This document shows, piece after piece, positions 1 to 9,290 of a DNA stretch of 52,251 nucleotides; the first letter of the stretch is position 1; each line of letters begins with the position of its first letter. The DNA is from Crocinitomicaceae bacterium (GTDB taxonomy: Bacteria; Bacteroidota; Bacteroidia; Flavobacteriales_G; Salibacteraceae), in assembly GCA_002707155.1 (NCBI GenBank), contig PAME01000017.1:1-52251 (forward strand). The letters run 5' to 3'. Both the position numbers and the translations under genes were made by a program. Below the pieces are notes generated by a model. The model saw only the letters and a program-made list of their open reading frames with translations, did no database searches and was not told where the DNA came from.

Positions 1-3000
1 AGGTCCCATTCTAAGAAAGTTATTGTATCGTCATCTTTCTCTAAAGTTCTTACCAGTGTTCCGTTAATGGTATAAATACGAACGGTAACAGTTTGAGGCA
101 AATTGGTAATAATAATTCTGTTATCCAATTTACTAGTTTCATACTTACTGTATGCGTAGTAGGGGTTAGGAACAATTCTAATGTCCTCTAAGGCATCTTC
201 AGCAACCGCTTGACTGTCAAATGTAGGCTGCATTCCTTCTAAAGAGAAGGTATATAATGGCATTCCCCCATTAGTTTGCTCAATAAGTACAGAGTCAAGG
301 TCTGTCCCTGCTCTGCCATTTTTATACTCTAGGGTATACTTAATATCTTCCTTAGGACTAATAGTCATACCTCTTTTGTACATCGTAGTATCTGCTATAG
401 AGTCGGTAGCTTCTATTACTTTAATAGGCCCTGCATTTACATAGTAATTTTTACCGCCTGCAAGCTCGCCGTTAGTTTCAATAGGCTTACCAATTCCCCA
501 AGCTTTATATTCTTGTTGTACCCTCAATTTTATGGTTACATCGTTACTCATAAAGTCTTCTCCTTCTGCTAATAGGGGATTAACAACCCACATTCCTGCA
601 CGGAATACATTTGCTGCATTGTTGTGCGGTATCGTATCGTCTTTGTTGAATCGCGGATCAAGGTAGCCTCTAACATCTTTGAGTTTAGCAGCCATCCATT
701 TTCCAGCATCGTAACGAGGCATTCTGTTTTCTGGGTTATTGTAATTCAAATTCAAGAAGAACCTTGCACCTCTATAAGCATTCTCAGAGTAATCATCATA
801 ATTAATCACTTCATCTTCAACGGCATTGTTTCTAAATACATAAATAACATGCTTTCCTCCGCCTCTAAACTCCCTTCTTGGGCCTTCAAATTCGGTAGAA
901 GTAGGGTTCCATAACATGTCGCGTCCGTTTTCTTCAATTAAGTAGGAGTCTTCTCCAAAAGCCATGTTGAGTCGCTCGCCAGTCTCTATATCAATTGCAT
1001 AACCAGGGAACCAGCCCATACCTTTAGCAGCAATGTAATTGGGTGAGTTTGGATCATCAAAGCCAGTAGTTTTTAAAGTTGCAGTATCACCATCTTTATT
1101 CACTGAAGCGGCATCTCGAAGTTGACCTCGAATCGCATTTCCTTGACTTTCTGATATGGTATCGCTCATTTCTAGAACAGGGCAACGTGTCCAATGTTCT
1201 TTGTTTTTAGTAATTACGATGTTTACACTGTGCAGGTAATTTAATTGATTGATAGAATCGGCAGGAATAAAGAGTCGTTGTATTCTTCCTGAATCGGTAG
1301 AGTTGTCTATACCTCTTATATCGTATTGCCATAAATGGCCTGCACCAAATACTGGAGAACCAATTGCTAGTCTAACATCTGCTAATAAATACCCAGGAAC
1401 TGGGCCGTTTGCAGATTTATAAGAAGTCATTCTAAATGGAGCAATCGTTCCACCTTCAATTTGCTCAAATTTCTGTAAGTCGTCTAGTCCTTGTCCTCTC
1501 TTAGAAGAATTACCTCCAGTTGAACCAACGTAATAGTTCCAGTCATCATAATGGCTTTCGTCTAAAGGCGAACCTGGTTGATCTTCTAAAGCACTTGTTC
1601 CGCTTAGAATCCAGTTGGATTGAACGGTTCCATCTGCATCAGCTACTCCAGTCAACCAAGCTTTACTCTGGTCTTCAAATACTACCTCAGAGAACAGAAA
1701 CCCGTTGTCTAAACCTCGAACTTCTTTTGAGCCCGCGTTATTAACTTGTCCTAGGGTAATGGAAATACCTAAATCGGCTAGTATTTTTTCAGTACCTACC
1801 TCAATAGAACGTGTTGAGATAATGGTGTCATCAAATTTAGTGCTGGTTACCATCCAATAGGCATCTGTTAAATCACCTTTTGTAAAGCGATTGGTGTCTT
1901 GCAGCCAAACGGTATAATCGCCCCCTTTAATTGCAAGTGGGTCGACTACTTTTACCGTTATAGGACCGGCTCCTTTTTCGTAAGTAAGTTCTTTTACCCT
2001 ATGGTCTTTTGATGCTAAAATGGCATCAATGCTTTCTTGTTTTACCGAAAGAATATTTCCTCCGTTACCAATTCCTTCAACTCTGGTAATTTCAACACCA
2101 TCACCATATTTAGCATTTAAGATAGTACCACCATTTTGGTTATCTACTTGATGGGGTATTCCTTTAACTGCTTGAATAGCTCCAGTTGGAGATTTACGAG
2201 AGCCAATAAATTTTCTGTTTTGCGAATAAGGGTTGAACCCATAAGCAATGGCTAAGTAATAATAAGCTCTGTTATTAACCAATTGAGTTACTCCTTGTGC
2301 AAATGCATCTTGATCGATTAAAAAGGAGGAGCTTATGCCATTATTTTCACCTTCAACTTCAAGTGTAGGAACTTCAGTACCTAAATCACTATCAAATGGC
2401 TGATTAATAATCTTAGTTACCGAATCTCTAACATCTACTTGGGCAATAAGCCTTGCTTTAGATGGGTCTTTTAAGTCTCCAGTAGAAACAGCATCATCTT
2501 TTAATTGATAAATCATATAACCTTGGAAGAAGTAGGTTTTATAGATTTCAATCTCATCATCTGTTAATGGTCGTCCATCCACTGAATCTGGAGCAATAAT
2601 CGTTGGGTCTGTTTCTGTGTAAGCCTCATTGTAGTTGTTAGAAAGTAGCGGATTATCTAAGTAAAGAATAAGCTCATTTTCCATTTCACGAATAGTAAGC
2701 GTTGGTGCATCTGGACCACTTAATATTCTGAAACAGTTATCAAATAATGCTTGTGTTTTATCATCCGCTTTTTTCAATACACCAATAGAACTTAGGTTGT
2801 TTCCGTTAGTAGCTCTTGCCCATACCACACCAACAGTAATATTGTTCACAGCTCCTGGCTCTAACGTAAATGGTCCTGCTGATTGCATAAATCGCCTGTC
2901 TCCAGGGGCATTGCCTGCAGTTGTTTCTGTCCACGGCTCTTGCACTCGTCCTCCTGTTCCCCATCCTATTGGGTCGGTATTATTTGGAAACATATAGTCT

Positions 3001-4382
3001 GCTTCAGTATTTGGGTCTGCTTTGCTATCGCCTTGGTGACCAGTTCCTCCATACAACATTTTACTACCATCTCTCCATACACTACGCAAGTAGTTGTAGA
3101 ATTCAACTCCGGTTTGTGGGTCTTGTGTGGCTTGTGGGCCTGAGCTTCGGTTGTGGTACAAGAATTTACGCATTCCAAAACGCTCATTATCGATAATTCC
3201 ATCTCCATAACCAATTCCAATTCCTTTGTAAGGAATACCATTGTTATTTATGGCTTCTGCATATTTTTCGGTTAATGGGTTGTCTACTCCATCATTATCT
3301 TGGAAAGGACCTTGAAAGAAATCTACCCCAATTGCTGGTGGAAGGCTTCCGTAACCGGTAACTCCTCTACAATCTTCATCATTATTATCTCCATTATAGC
3401 AATAGCCTAATCCACGTTGAACATCACATCCCACTAAATCATCATCGCTACATCCTAAATCAGCATCTACCCATTGTCCAAAATAAGTATCGGTTAGGGT
3501 AAACGTACTTCTGTTTACTAGCTCGTAGTTGTAGAAGGTCATGTTGTTGATTTCATCGTTGGTCGCAAAAGCAAACGCTTGCGCTCTAATTTCCATCCCT
3601 ATTGAAGAGGCGCCTGTTTCGGTATGTACATTTCCCTTATCGTTAAATACCCACCAAAGATTTTGGTCTCCAAATAGATTAACGATACGCTCTTTACAAT
3701 CACTTGAGTTATTTAGGTCATAGGCCGGATAATCTCCTTGTGATGGGTTATAGTCTCCATCACCGTCTCTATCCACAAATGGAGCTAAGTTCTCTGCTTC
3801 ATTATAAGGTGCAAAAGCTCTACCTTTTGCAGGGTAGTCCAAAATAGATGTAGGGATAGAGTAGCCAGGATACTGATCTGCTTGGGTAGCTGTGCCGTTG
3901 GCAGCATCGTTAATACCTGCCTCAAACCAGCCCACAAATTCTGATACTTCAGACCTTGTAGTTGGGAAATGTCTATCGTATTCAATACACGTTGCTGGGT
4001 CAATTTCCGCATCAATAAGACTCAATGGGCCTGTCCAAAAATCTACGCCACTGGCTCTAAACATTTGAGCGGCTACCTTAAGCTGTCCAGAGATGTCTCT
4101 ACCTCCCAACCAAAGTGAACCTGCAAATAGTGCTGTATGATCACTGTTTTTTGGAATCTCATATTGAGCACGTGTAAAATCCCACCACATATCACCGCCA
4201 GTTTGAATAACTGCACGTGTGTTGTTAATGTCTAATTCTGTGCTACTTGTTGCTGGTGAACAATTAGCCGCCAAATTACCACTTGGCTTTTTACCCTTTC
4301 GACTACCTCCAGTATCTCCAACATGGGCAGATAACAAAAAACTACTGAAAATTAAGGCTAATATTAAATTGAATTTTTTCAT
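1..4382 (-). CDS. Very long secreted protein with probable T9SS type A C-terminal region (partial, C-terminus off window)
   Basis: Reading the minus strand from the ATG at 4382 gives 1,460 uninterrupted codons to the window edge, so the gene is cut at its 3' end. The N-terminus is a typical signal peptide (MKKFNLILALIFSSFLLSA). The body is rich in Asp, Asn, Gly and aromatic residues, with repeated beta-sandwich-like stretches and a calcium-site-like DRDGDGDYNPSQGDY segment near residue 220. From about residue 1400 it carries a motif around NPYYAYSKYE followed by ITNLPQTVTVRIYTINGTLV, which resembles the FlgD-like/T9SS type A sorting region of large Bacteroidota surface proteins. The start lies 29 bases after the TonB receptor stop on the same strand, so the two probably form one operon. 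The role is unknown; I infer a surface or secreted protein working with the receptor. The open frame is certain, the sorting class is inferred. Confidence 0.85.
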   Translation of the reverse strand, partial: MKKFNLILALIFSSFLLSAHVGDTGGSRKGKKPSGNLAANCSPATSSTELDINNTRAVIQTGGDMWWDFTRAQYEIPKNSDHTALFAGSLWLGGRDISGQLKVAAQMFRASGVDFWTGPLSLIDAEIDPATCIEYDRHFPTTRSEVSEFVGWFEAGINDAANGTATQADQYPGYSIPTSILDYPAKGRAFAPYNEAENLAPFVDRDGDGDYNPSQGDYPAYDLNNSSDCKERIVNLFGDQNLWWVFNDKGNVHTETGASSIGMEIRAQAFAFATNDEINNMTFYNYELVNRSTFTLTDTYFGQWVDADLGCSDDDLVGCDVQRGLGYCYNGDNNDEDCRGVTGYGSLPPAIGVDFFQGPFQDNDGVDNPLTEKYAEAINNNGIPYKGIGIGYGDGIIDNERFGMRKFLYHNRSSGPQATQDPQTGVEFYNYLRSVWRDGSKMLYGGTGHQGDSKADPNTEADYMFPNNTDPIGWGTGGRVQEPWTETTAGNAPGDRRFMQSAGPFTLEPGAVNNITVGVVWARATNGNNLSSIGVLKKADDKTQALFDNCFRILSGPDAPTLTIREMENELILYLDNPLLSNNYNEAYTETDPTIIAPDSVDGRPLTDDEIEIYKTYFFQGYMIYQLKDDAVSTGDLKDPSKARLIAQVDVRDSVTKIINQPFDSDLGTEVPTLEVEGENNGISSSFLIDQDAFAQGVTQLVNNRAYYYLAIAYGFNPYSQNRKFIGSRKSPTGAIQAVKGIPHQVDNQNGGTILNAKYGDGVEITRVEGIGNGGNILSVKQESIDAILASKDHRVKELTYEKGAGPITVKVVDPLAIKGGDYTVWLQDTNRFTKGDLTDAYWMVTSTKFDDTIISTRSIEVGTEKILADLGISITLGQVNNAGSKEVRGLDNGFLFSEVVFEDQSKAWLTGVADADGTVQSNWILSGTSALEDQPGSPLDESHYDDWNYYVGSTGGNSSKRGQGLDDLQKFEQIEGGTIAPFRMTSYKSANGPVPGYLLADVRLAIGSPVFGAGHLWQYDIRGIDNSTDSGRIQRLFIPADSINQLNYLHSVNIVITKNKEHWTRCPVLEMSDTISESQGNAIRGQLRDAASVNKDGDTATLKTTGFDDPNSPNYIAAKGMGWFPGYAIDIETGERLNMAFGEDSYLIEENGRDMLWNPTSTEFEGPRREFRGGGKHVIYVFRNNAVEDEVINYDDYSENAYRGARFFLNLNYNNPENRMPRYDAGKWMAAKLKDVRGYLDPRFNKDDTIPHNNAANVFRAGMWVVNPLLAEGEDFMSNDVTIKLRVQQEYKAWGIGKPIETNGELAGGKNYYVNAGPIKVIEATDSIADTTMYKRGMTISPKEDIKYTLEYKNGRAGTDLDSVLIEQTNGGMPLYTFSLEGMQPTFDSQAVAEDALEDIRIVPNPYYAYSKYETSKLDNRIIITNLPQTVTVRIYTINGTLVRTLEKDDDTITFLEWD

Positions 4383-4411
4383 CTTATCTTTAATGTGAAA
4401 TCTGAAATTAA

Positions 4412-7400
4412 TTAAAATGTTACTCTTAAACCTAACCTAAATCTACGAGGTAGATTGAAGTTTGAGCCTACAGCATTTTTTATTCGATACAATTCTTGAA
4501 AAGATTGCGTGTCATTTTGAGCAGCAATATCTCCCTGCCATCTAGCATCTGCTAAGTAACCATCGTCAAGAGGATCAGCAGTAAATCTGTAAACATTTAG
4601 AATGTTTTGGTTATTCAACACGTTCAATATTTGAAGGTAAACAGTCATATCCAAAGATTTTGCTTTGTCCTTACCAACTTTAATTTGAAAATCCTTATCG
4701 ATTCGCGCATCCACTTTAAAGCTCCAAGGGACATTGTTTCCATTTATAGTACCGTCTAAGAAGGCATTACCAACATTTGTAGTAAATGCATTTCCAGTTG
4801 ATTCTGATTGACCGTTAAACGGTCTACCAGAGTTAGTTAGCATAGTTAAGTTAGCTCCAGTATTTGCTAAAATCTGCTTTCCAGCTATTATAGGGCCATT
4901 ATAATCTTTTCCATCAGCGTATCGGTAGTCAATGACAGCTTGTATCGTGTGTCGTTGATCGAAGTTTAAAGGTGAAGTAACTTTAAGGTTGTCGAACCCA
5001 GCATTTACAAGGGCTGCAGCAGTTGTTGCGCTAGAACCAGTACCTTCGGCAAATTGAATACTGTAAGAACCTCTAACTGATATATTTCCTGTTCTTCTTA
5101 AGTCGTATGCAAATGTCAACCCTTTAACAGTTCCGAAATCAACATTTCCATAAGTAGTATACTCCCTAGGAAAGGCTTGTTTAACTCTAATAACTTGAAC
5201 TTGATCTCTAAATTCTCTATAAAAGGTTGAAATTTTAATAGAACTAGAGTTTGTCAATTTCTGTTGAAAACCAGCTTCGTAATCAATTGTCTTTTCTGCT
5301 TGAAGGTTTGGATTATTACGAACAGACTGGCCATTAGTAGATTCTAAAAACAGATAATCGGTAGGGTTTAGTCTATCTCCAGTCGTTGGTCTTTTTGTTA
5401 GTATGTCATAATGTGCAAAAAATAATGCTTCATCTGAAATTGGAAATGAAAACGCAATACGAGGCATGAAATTAGTTTGTGGGGCGTAATCCTCAAAAGC
5501 ATCAGAATTAATTTCTCCTGAACGAGTTCTTTCTGGATCCACTAATAGTGGAGCAATTCCTGAGGATGTAGCAAGAGCATCTGGATTTGCAATTTCAACT
5601 CCTTCCTTATTATACCACGTAGAACCATCTCGATAGCCTTGAATAGAAGTAGGTTGATTTATATCATCTACATATACCACAAAATCTTCACCTATATTTT
5701 CTGGATGCGCACCATCTGCTAGCTCAAGTGCCTGGTCTTCGCCAGCTTTAACAGTAGGAAAGAATACGAATGGATCACTCAATACTTTTTGGTTTGCATC
5801 ATATCTATCAACTCTAAGACCGACATTAAACACTAAATCATCAAAAGCAAATTTATCTTGTATGTAACCAGCTATATAAATAGGCCTAAAAGCTCCTATT
5901 GGCCTTGTTTTGTTTCCAAATTGATCTTCAGCTTGAAAGAAGTCATCAATGGTTGGGTTATCTGCTGTTTTATTTCCGTAAACATCGTATCCAAAATAAC
6001 TGACCACTCCATTTCCGTTATTCAATAACTCATCAGCAGCAAAGTAATCGATACTTAATTGGTCAGGGTTAATATTATCGAAATCAATGTAATCATTTCC
6101 ATCTGCTCCAAGGGGTGCCAAATCAGGATTTTCTTTTCTAAGGTTATAATCAAAGAATGATTGAGCATCTTGTGCAGTGTATTCTCCCGGAGCAGAATTT
6201 AACCTTGGGTAGGTATAACTTGGTGCACCTTCGAAACCTGGAATAAAATCGATAACAGGGTTTAAAACATCTTTTTGCTCTATGTGAGAGTTTGTGTATA
6301 AACGACCTAACGCCCAAAGACCGTTAGTTCCTCCAGGACTTGCAGCAGGACTTACATTGTATTGCCTGTCTATACGTTGTTCATATTCAAATCCAATAAG
6401 AATATTGTGATCTCCAATATCCGCAGATCCACTAGCAGAAAGTCTATATTGGTTTTGGTTTAGACGCGCATTACCATTATACTGGTCCGCAGGGCTTTCC
6501 CAAATTCCTAAAATTTCTCTTGGAGAGTCTCCATTAAACAAGGCTCCGTTAGTTTGCATAGTAGTCCTGTCCGATAAGAATTTATTCGTTCTTGTTGGGT
6601 CATTTGGGTCGGCGGCTAATGTCGGATCAAAAACAGGATTTCCTTCTCCATCATAACCTTGCCAACCAAATAAATCATAATATCTACTAGTGTAGTTTGC
6701 CAATGCAACATTATCATCACTTGGTGTAAAACCAACTAAAGTGTCCTCCCAAGTTTGGTGAATCCAACCTTGACGTTGAAATGCTGAATCAGTTTCTAAA
6801 CGGTAGGTTTTATTCTCGAAACTTTGGAATTCACCAACATAACCATATCTCCAAATTTCATCTTTATGCTTTTCATTAAATGTCCTTCTAGATGAATTGG
6901 AATAATCAAACTGAACGGTATAAAAAGCATTCTTAATTACCGAGCTATTTTCATCACTACTTGAACCATCATTAAAGCGTTGAGTAAATCTCACGAAGCC
7001 TCTTGAATCATAGGATACCCTTCTAGGGTTGTTGTCCCAATTCATTAAAGCTTTTGGGTACAAACTTCCAGATCCAGTTCCATCACCATAAAAACTATTG
7101 TTGCCAACGCCTTTATTATTGTTGTAAGTAAGGTTACCTCCTATAGTTAAATTGGTGTTCTTACTTGTATTAATGTCAAATTTACCTTGAATACTGCTAT
7201 TGTATTGTTGAGCGTTAGGCTTGGTGCGAACATTCTCAATTTCATTCATTCTTAAGAACTCTCCATTGTGGGTTGTACCGTCTCCACTTGGATTGTACCT
7301 CAAAGGATCATCAATTAACTCATCTCTAACACCGTCTTTGGCTTTCCAGTAACCTACATGTGAAGGCCTTGGGTCTGCCACATAGTTAAAGTTACCAGAG

Positions 7401-8275
7401 AGAAAGAATCCGAGAATTGGACTTTCTTTTTTCTTCGCACTATCTTTTTTCCATAAAATGGGACCATAAGCACTAAATTCCACCAAGTTATAAGCATATG
7501 GATCTAAACCAATTACTTTCTGTGTTTCTCTATTTCGGAATCCAGAAGTCACATATTCAACAGAACCACCGTAAGAACTTGCGGCGCCTTTTGTTGTAAT
7601 ACTTATAACACCACCTGTAACATCACCATATTGAGCTGGTATACCACCGGTAGTAACAGAAACCTGTTCAATTGCTGCTTGAGGGAGACTATTTGCTGAA
7701 GCTCTAACTTTTATACCGTCAATGAAATAGTAGTTGGCATCGCTACGAGCTCCTCTAAAGTTCAGTGAGGAATTACCATCATCAGCCGATACAACACCAC
7801 CAACTTGTTCTGCTATACCAGCAACAGATCGCGTTGCCATCTTGTCCATATCTTCACCACCGATAGTACTACCTGAACTTGTGTTATCCTTTGAAATTAA
7901 AGGAACCTTGTATGAGACAACTTCATATACGTCCATTTCAACTGCACTGGACTTCATGCTCATATCTGCGAATGTAATTTTATCGGAATTTACTATAACT
8001 CCACTTTTTTGGAGTGGTGCGTATCCAACAAATTTCACTTTAATATCATAGGTACCTGCAGCAAGAGGCTTTATAAAGAATTTACCGTCAAAATCTGTTG
8101 ATGCTCCAGTAACAATTCTACCCTTTTGTTCAACAACTACATTTACGAAGGGGAGTGCTTCGCCAGTTTCTTGATCTAGAACTTTACCTTTTATTCCTCC
8201 GGAACCAGTTTGTGCATGCCCGATAGTAAACAACGCAATAGTTGTTACGATTAAGGCAAAATATTTTTTAAGCAT
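4412..8275 (-). CDS. TonB-dependent receptor with carboxypeptidase-regulatory-like N-terminal domain
   Basis: This 1,287-residue protein starts with a signal peptide (MLKKYFALIVTTIALFTIGHA). A CarboxypepD_reg-like beta-sandwich follows at about residues 27-110 (GKVLDQETGEALPFVNVVVE), then a plug domain at about 120-230 with DGIKVRASANSLPQAAIEQV and GGIPAQYGDVTGGVISITTK. The rest is a long beta-barrel ending in the aromatic terminus LRVTF expected of outer-membrane barrels. The family imports large ligands across the outer membrane using TonB/ExbBD energy. It is longer than classical siderophore receptors and has the SusC-like layout, but no SusD partner is visible; the downstream gene on the same strand is a giant secreted protein instead. 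The substrate cannot be inferred. A variant -7 box lies upstream at 8327-8334. Confidence 0.95.
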   Translation of the reverse strand: MLKKYFALIVTTIALFTIGHAQTGSGGIKGKVLDQETGEALPFVNVVVEQKGRIVTGASTDFDGKFFIKPLAAGTYDIKVKFVGYAPLQKSGVIVNSDKITFADMSMKSSAVEMDVYEVVSYKVPLISKDNTSSGSTIGGEDMDKMATRSVAGIAEQVGGVVSADDGNSSLNFRGARSDANYYFIDGIKVRASANSLPQAAIEQVSVTTGGIPAQYGDVTGGVISITTKGAASSYGGSVEYVTSGFRNRETQKVIGLDPYAYNLVEFSAYGPILWKKDSAKKKESPILGFFLSGNFNYVADPRPSHVGYWKAKDGVRDELIDDPLRYNPSGDGTTHNGEFLRMNEIENVRTKPNAQQYNSSIQGKFDINTSKNTNLTIGGNLTYNNNKGVGNNSFYGDGTGSGSLYPKALMNWDNNPRRVSYDSRGFVRFTQRFNDGSSSDENSSVIKNAFYTVQFDYSNSSRRTFNEKHKDEIWRYGYVGEFQSFENKTYRLETDSAFQRQGWIHQTWEDTLVGFTPSDDNVALANYTSRYYDLFGWQGYDGEGNPVFDPTLAADPNDPTRTNKFLSDRTTMQTNGALFNGDSPREILGIWESPADQYNGNARLNQNQYRLSASGSADIGDHNILIGFEYEQRIDRQYNVSPAASPGGTNGLWALGRLYTNSHIEQKDVLNPVIDFIPGFEGAPSYTYPRLNSAPGEYTAQDAQSFFDYNLRKENPDLAPLGADGNDYIDFDNINPDQLSIDYFAADELLNNGNGVVSYFGYDVYGNKTADNPTIDDFFQAEDQFGNKTRPIGAFRPIYIAGYIQDKFAFDDLVFNVGLRVDRYDANQKVLSDPFVFFPTVKAGEDQALELADGAHPENIGEDFVVYVDDINQPTSIQGYRDGSTWYNKEGVEIANPDALATSSGIAPLLVDPERTRSGEINSDAFEDYAPQTNFMPRIAFSFPISDEALFFAHYDILTKRPTTGDRLNPTDYLFLESTNGQSVRNNPNLQAEKTIDYEAGFQQKLTNSSSIKISTFYREFRDQVQVIRVKQAFPREYTTYGNVDFGTVKGLTFAYDLRRTGNISVRGSYSIQFAEGTGSSATTAAALVNAGFDNLKVTSPLNFDQRHTIQAVIDYRYADGKDYNGPIIAGKQILANTGANLTMLTNSGRPFNGQSESTGNAFTTNVGNAFLDGTINGNNVPWSFKVDARIDKDFQIKVGKDKAKSLDMTVYLQILNVLNNQNILNVYRFTADPLDDGYLADARWQGDIAAQNDTQSFQELYRIKNAVGSNFNLPRRFRLGLRVTF

Positions 8276-8326
8276 ATATTACTTGATTAATGTTATTAAA
8301 TCAAAAATGAAGCGAAATTAAGGCGG

Positions 8327-8334
8327 TAAAGATA
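8327..8334 (-). promoter_or_regulatory. Variant -7 box upstream of the TonB receptor
   Basis: The minus strand reads TATCTTTA followed directly by CCGCC. This is one base off the TAnnTTTG consensus, and CCGCC also follows the boxes at 22794 and 52153. It would leave about 50 bases of untranslated leader. No -33 TTG at the expected distance is evident. Confidence 0.4.
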
Positions 8335-8474
8335 TAAATAAATGCTTACCTCTGACAAGACAGATAGGTGTTCGGCAGACCTTGTTATTTAACGGTTTTC
8401 TGTACTCAATAGAATGCTTTTGTAGTCGTTTTTTAACCAAGGAGTTAACTCTTATTAACCCTTTGTTTTTAGCA

Positions 8475-8849
8475 CTAAAAAATTGATTGGACTTTCAATT
8501 TTATTACCTTAAACCATCTGGCAAGGAAGAATTTTTGTTTATTGTCGTTATAACGTTTAGCACGTTTTTTATTTTTTTTCATTCTTTTTCTGACTTTTTT
8601 GTTTTGATTGGATAGATTTTGATGTCGCAGGTCTTCTGAAATGTTCAGTTCAGCTGCTCTATCTTTTTCTCTTTTCTTTTCTATTTTTTTATTTTTCAAC
8701 TTTATTTTGCGCTTAGATTCTATCTTCTGCTGAGCAAAAGAGTCTTTGCTGATTATTGACAGAATAATAAAGGAAATAATAAATAGACCTTTAACTTTGT
8801 TGGATATGCGAAAGTGTGCCGTTTTATTTTTTGTTCTATTGTTTATCAT
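8475..8849 (-). CDS. Small, very basic exported protein of unknown function
   Basis: The 124-residue frame starts at the ATG at 8849; the longer frame upstream would need a TTG at 8870. Residues 21-34 are hydrophobic and are followed by SFAQQ, a plausible signal-peptidase site, after an unusually long basic N-region. The mature part is dominated by Lys and Arg and contains SEDLRHQNLSNQNKKVRKRM, then a tail ending in FLARWFKVIK. I recall similar short exported proteins with an H-x-x-x-Q-x-x-x-x-x-K-R-M pattern and an aromatic-basic tail being common and uncharacterised in Bacteroidota. The charge suggests nucleic-acid or lipopolysaccharide contact, but that is a guess. The first 44 bases overlap the divergent lipoprotein gene, which is odd; a non-canonical downstream start is possible. 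Confidence 0.6.
   Translation of the reverse strand: MINNRTKNKTAHFRISNKVKGLFIISFIILSIISKDSFAQQKIESKRKIKLKNKKIEKKREKDRAAELNISEDLRHQNLSNQNKKVRKRMKKNKKRAKRYNDNKQKFFLARWFKVIKLKVQSIF
8792..8799 (+). promoter_or_regulatory. -7 box TAACTTTG just before the Rieske-like lipoprotein
   Basis: This is a perfect TAnnTTTG match only six bases before the ATG at 8806. The predicted transcript would be nearly leaderless. The box lies inside the signal-peptide coding region of the opposite-strand gene. No TTG is found about 19 bases upstream. Confidence 0.6.
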
Positions 8850-9234
8850 GTCTTGTAAAAAGAAGGACAATAATATAAATCAATATGAAGATATTCCACA
8901 AATAGGAATAAACGTCTATTTGCAGTTGGATCAGCCTGCTTATTTTAATTTATCTGCTATTGGAGGCTATGTTTATTTGAATGAAGGATCCAGAGGAATT
9001 ATCGTATACCGAACAATTGATGCTTACAAAGCATATGAAAGGCATTCTCCGTACCGAAGCAGTGAAGATTGTGCGGTTGTTAGTGTCGATAGTTCAGCAA
9101 TATTTGCCACTGAAGAGTGTGACGGTATTCAATACTACTTAACAGATGGGACGGTAGCGACCGGCAATGCAACTGTTCCTTTACTTCAATATCAAACCCG
9201 AGAATCTCAGGGATCGCTTCACGTATTTAACTAA
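8806..9234 (+). CDS. Rieske-like-fold lipoprotein lacking canonical cluster ligands
   Basis: The 142-residue protein begins MRKCAVLFFVLLFIMSCKKK, a lipoprotein signal with the lipidated Cys at 17. An upstream in-frame start at 8746 would add 20 unlikely residues, and the -7 box at 8792 supports 8806. The middle, with GGYVYLNEGSRGIIVYR followed by YKAYERHSPY, and then FATEECDGIQYYLTDGTV and VPLLQYQTRESQGSLHVFN, resembles the small flavobacterial lipoproteins that keep a Rieske-type fold. The usual C-x-H and C-x-x-H ligand pairs are not present: one Cys sits after the first box and one in EEC. It probably does not bind a 2Fe-2S cluster. The family assignment is from memory of the pattern and is tentative; the lipoprotein call is firm. 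Confidence 0.75.
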   Translation: MRKCAVLFFVLLFIMSCKKKDNNINQYEDIPQIGINVYLQLDQPAYFNLSAIGGYVYLNEGSRGIIVYRTIDAYKAYERHSPYRSSEDCAVVSVDSSAIFATEECDGIQYYLTDGTVATGNATVPLLQYQTRESQGSLHVFN

Positions 9235-9264
9235 AAAAGGCGTTAATCTTTTTAGATTAACGCC
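9233..9264 (-). terminator. Rho-independent terminator of ahcY
   Basis: A perfect 11-base stem (GGCGTTAATCT, 9239-9249) pairs with 9254-9264 across a TTTT loop. On the minus strand it is followed by six T residues, so it ends the ahcY transcript. It lies between two converging genes and overlaps the lipoprotein stop; on the plus strand there is no T tract. Confidence 0.9.
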
Positions 9265-9290
9265 TCAGTGCAAGTGTTTTTAAGCCTAGA

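Noticed and set aside
2966..3241. 91-codon open frame on the minus strand
   Set aside because: It lies in another frame inside the long secreted-protein gene that covers 1-4382 on the same strand.
8428..8460. GAGTTAACTC palindrome with TTAACC repeats
   Set aside because: It is short and AT-rich, has no link to a start site or promoter, and is likely to occur by chance.
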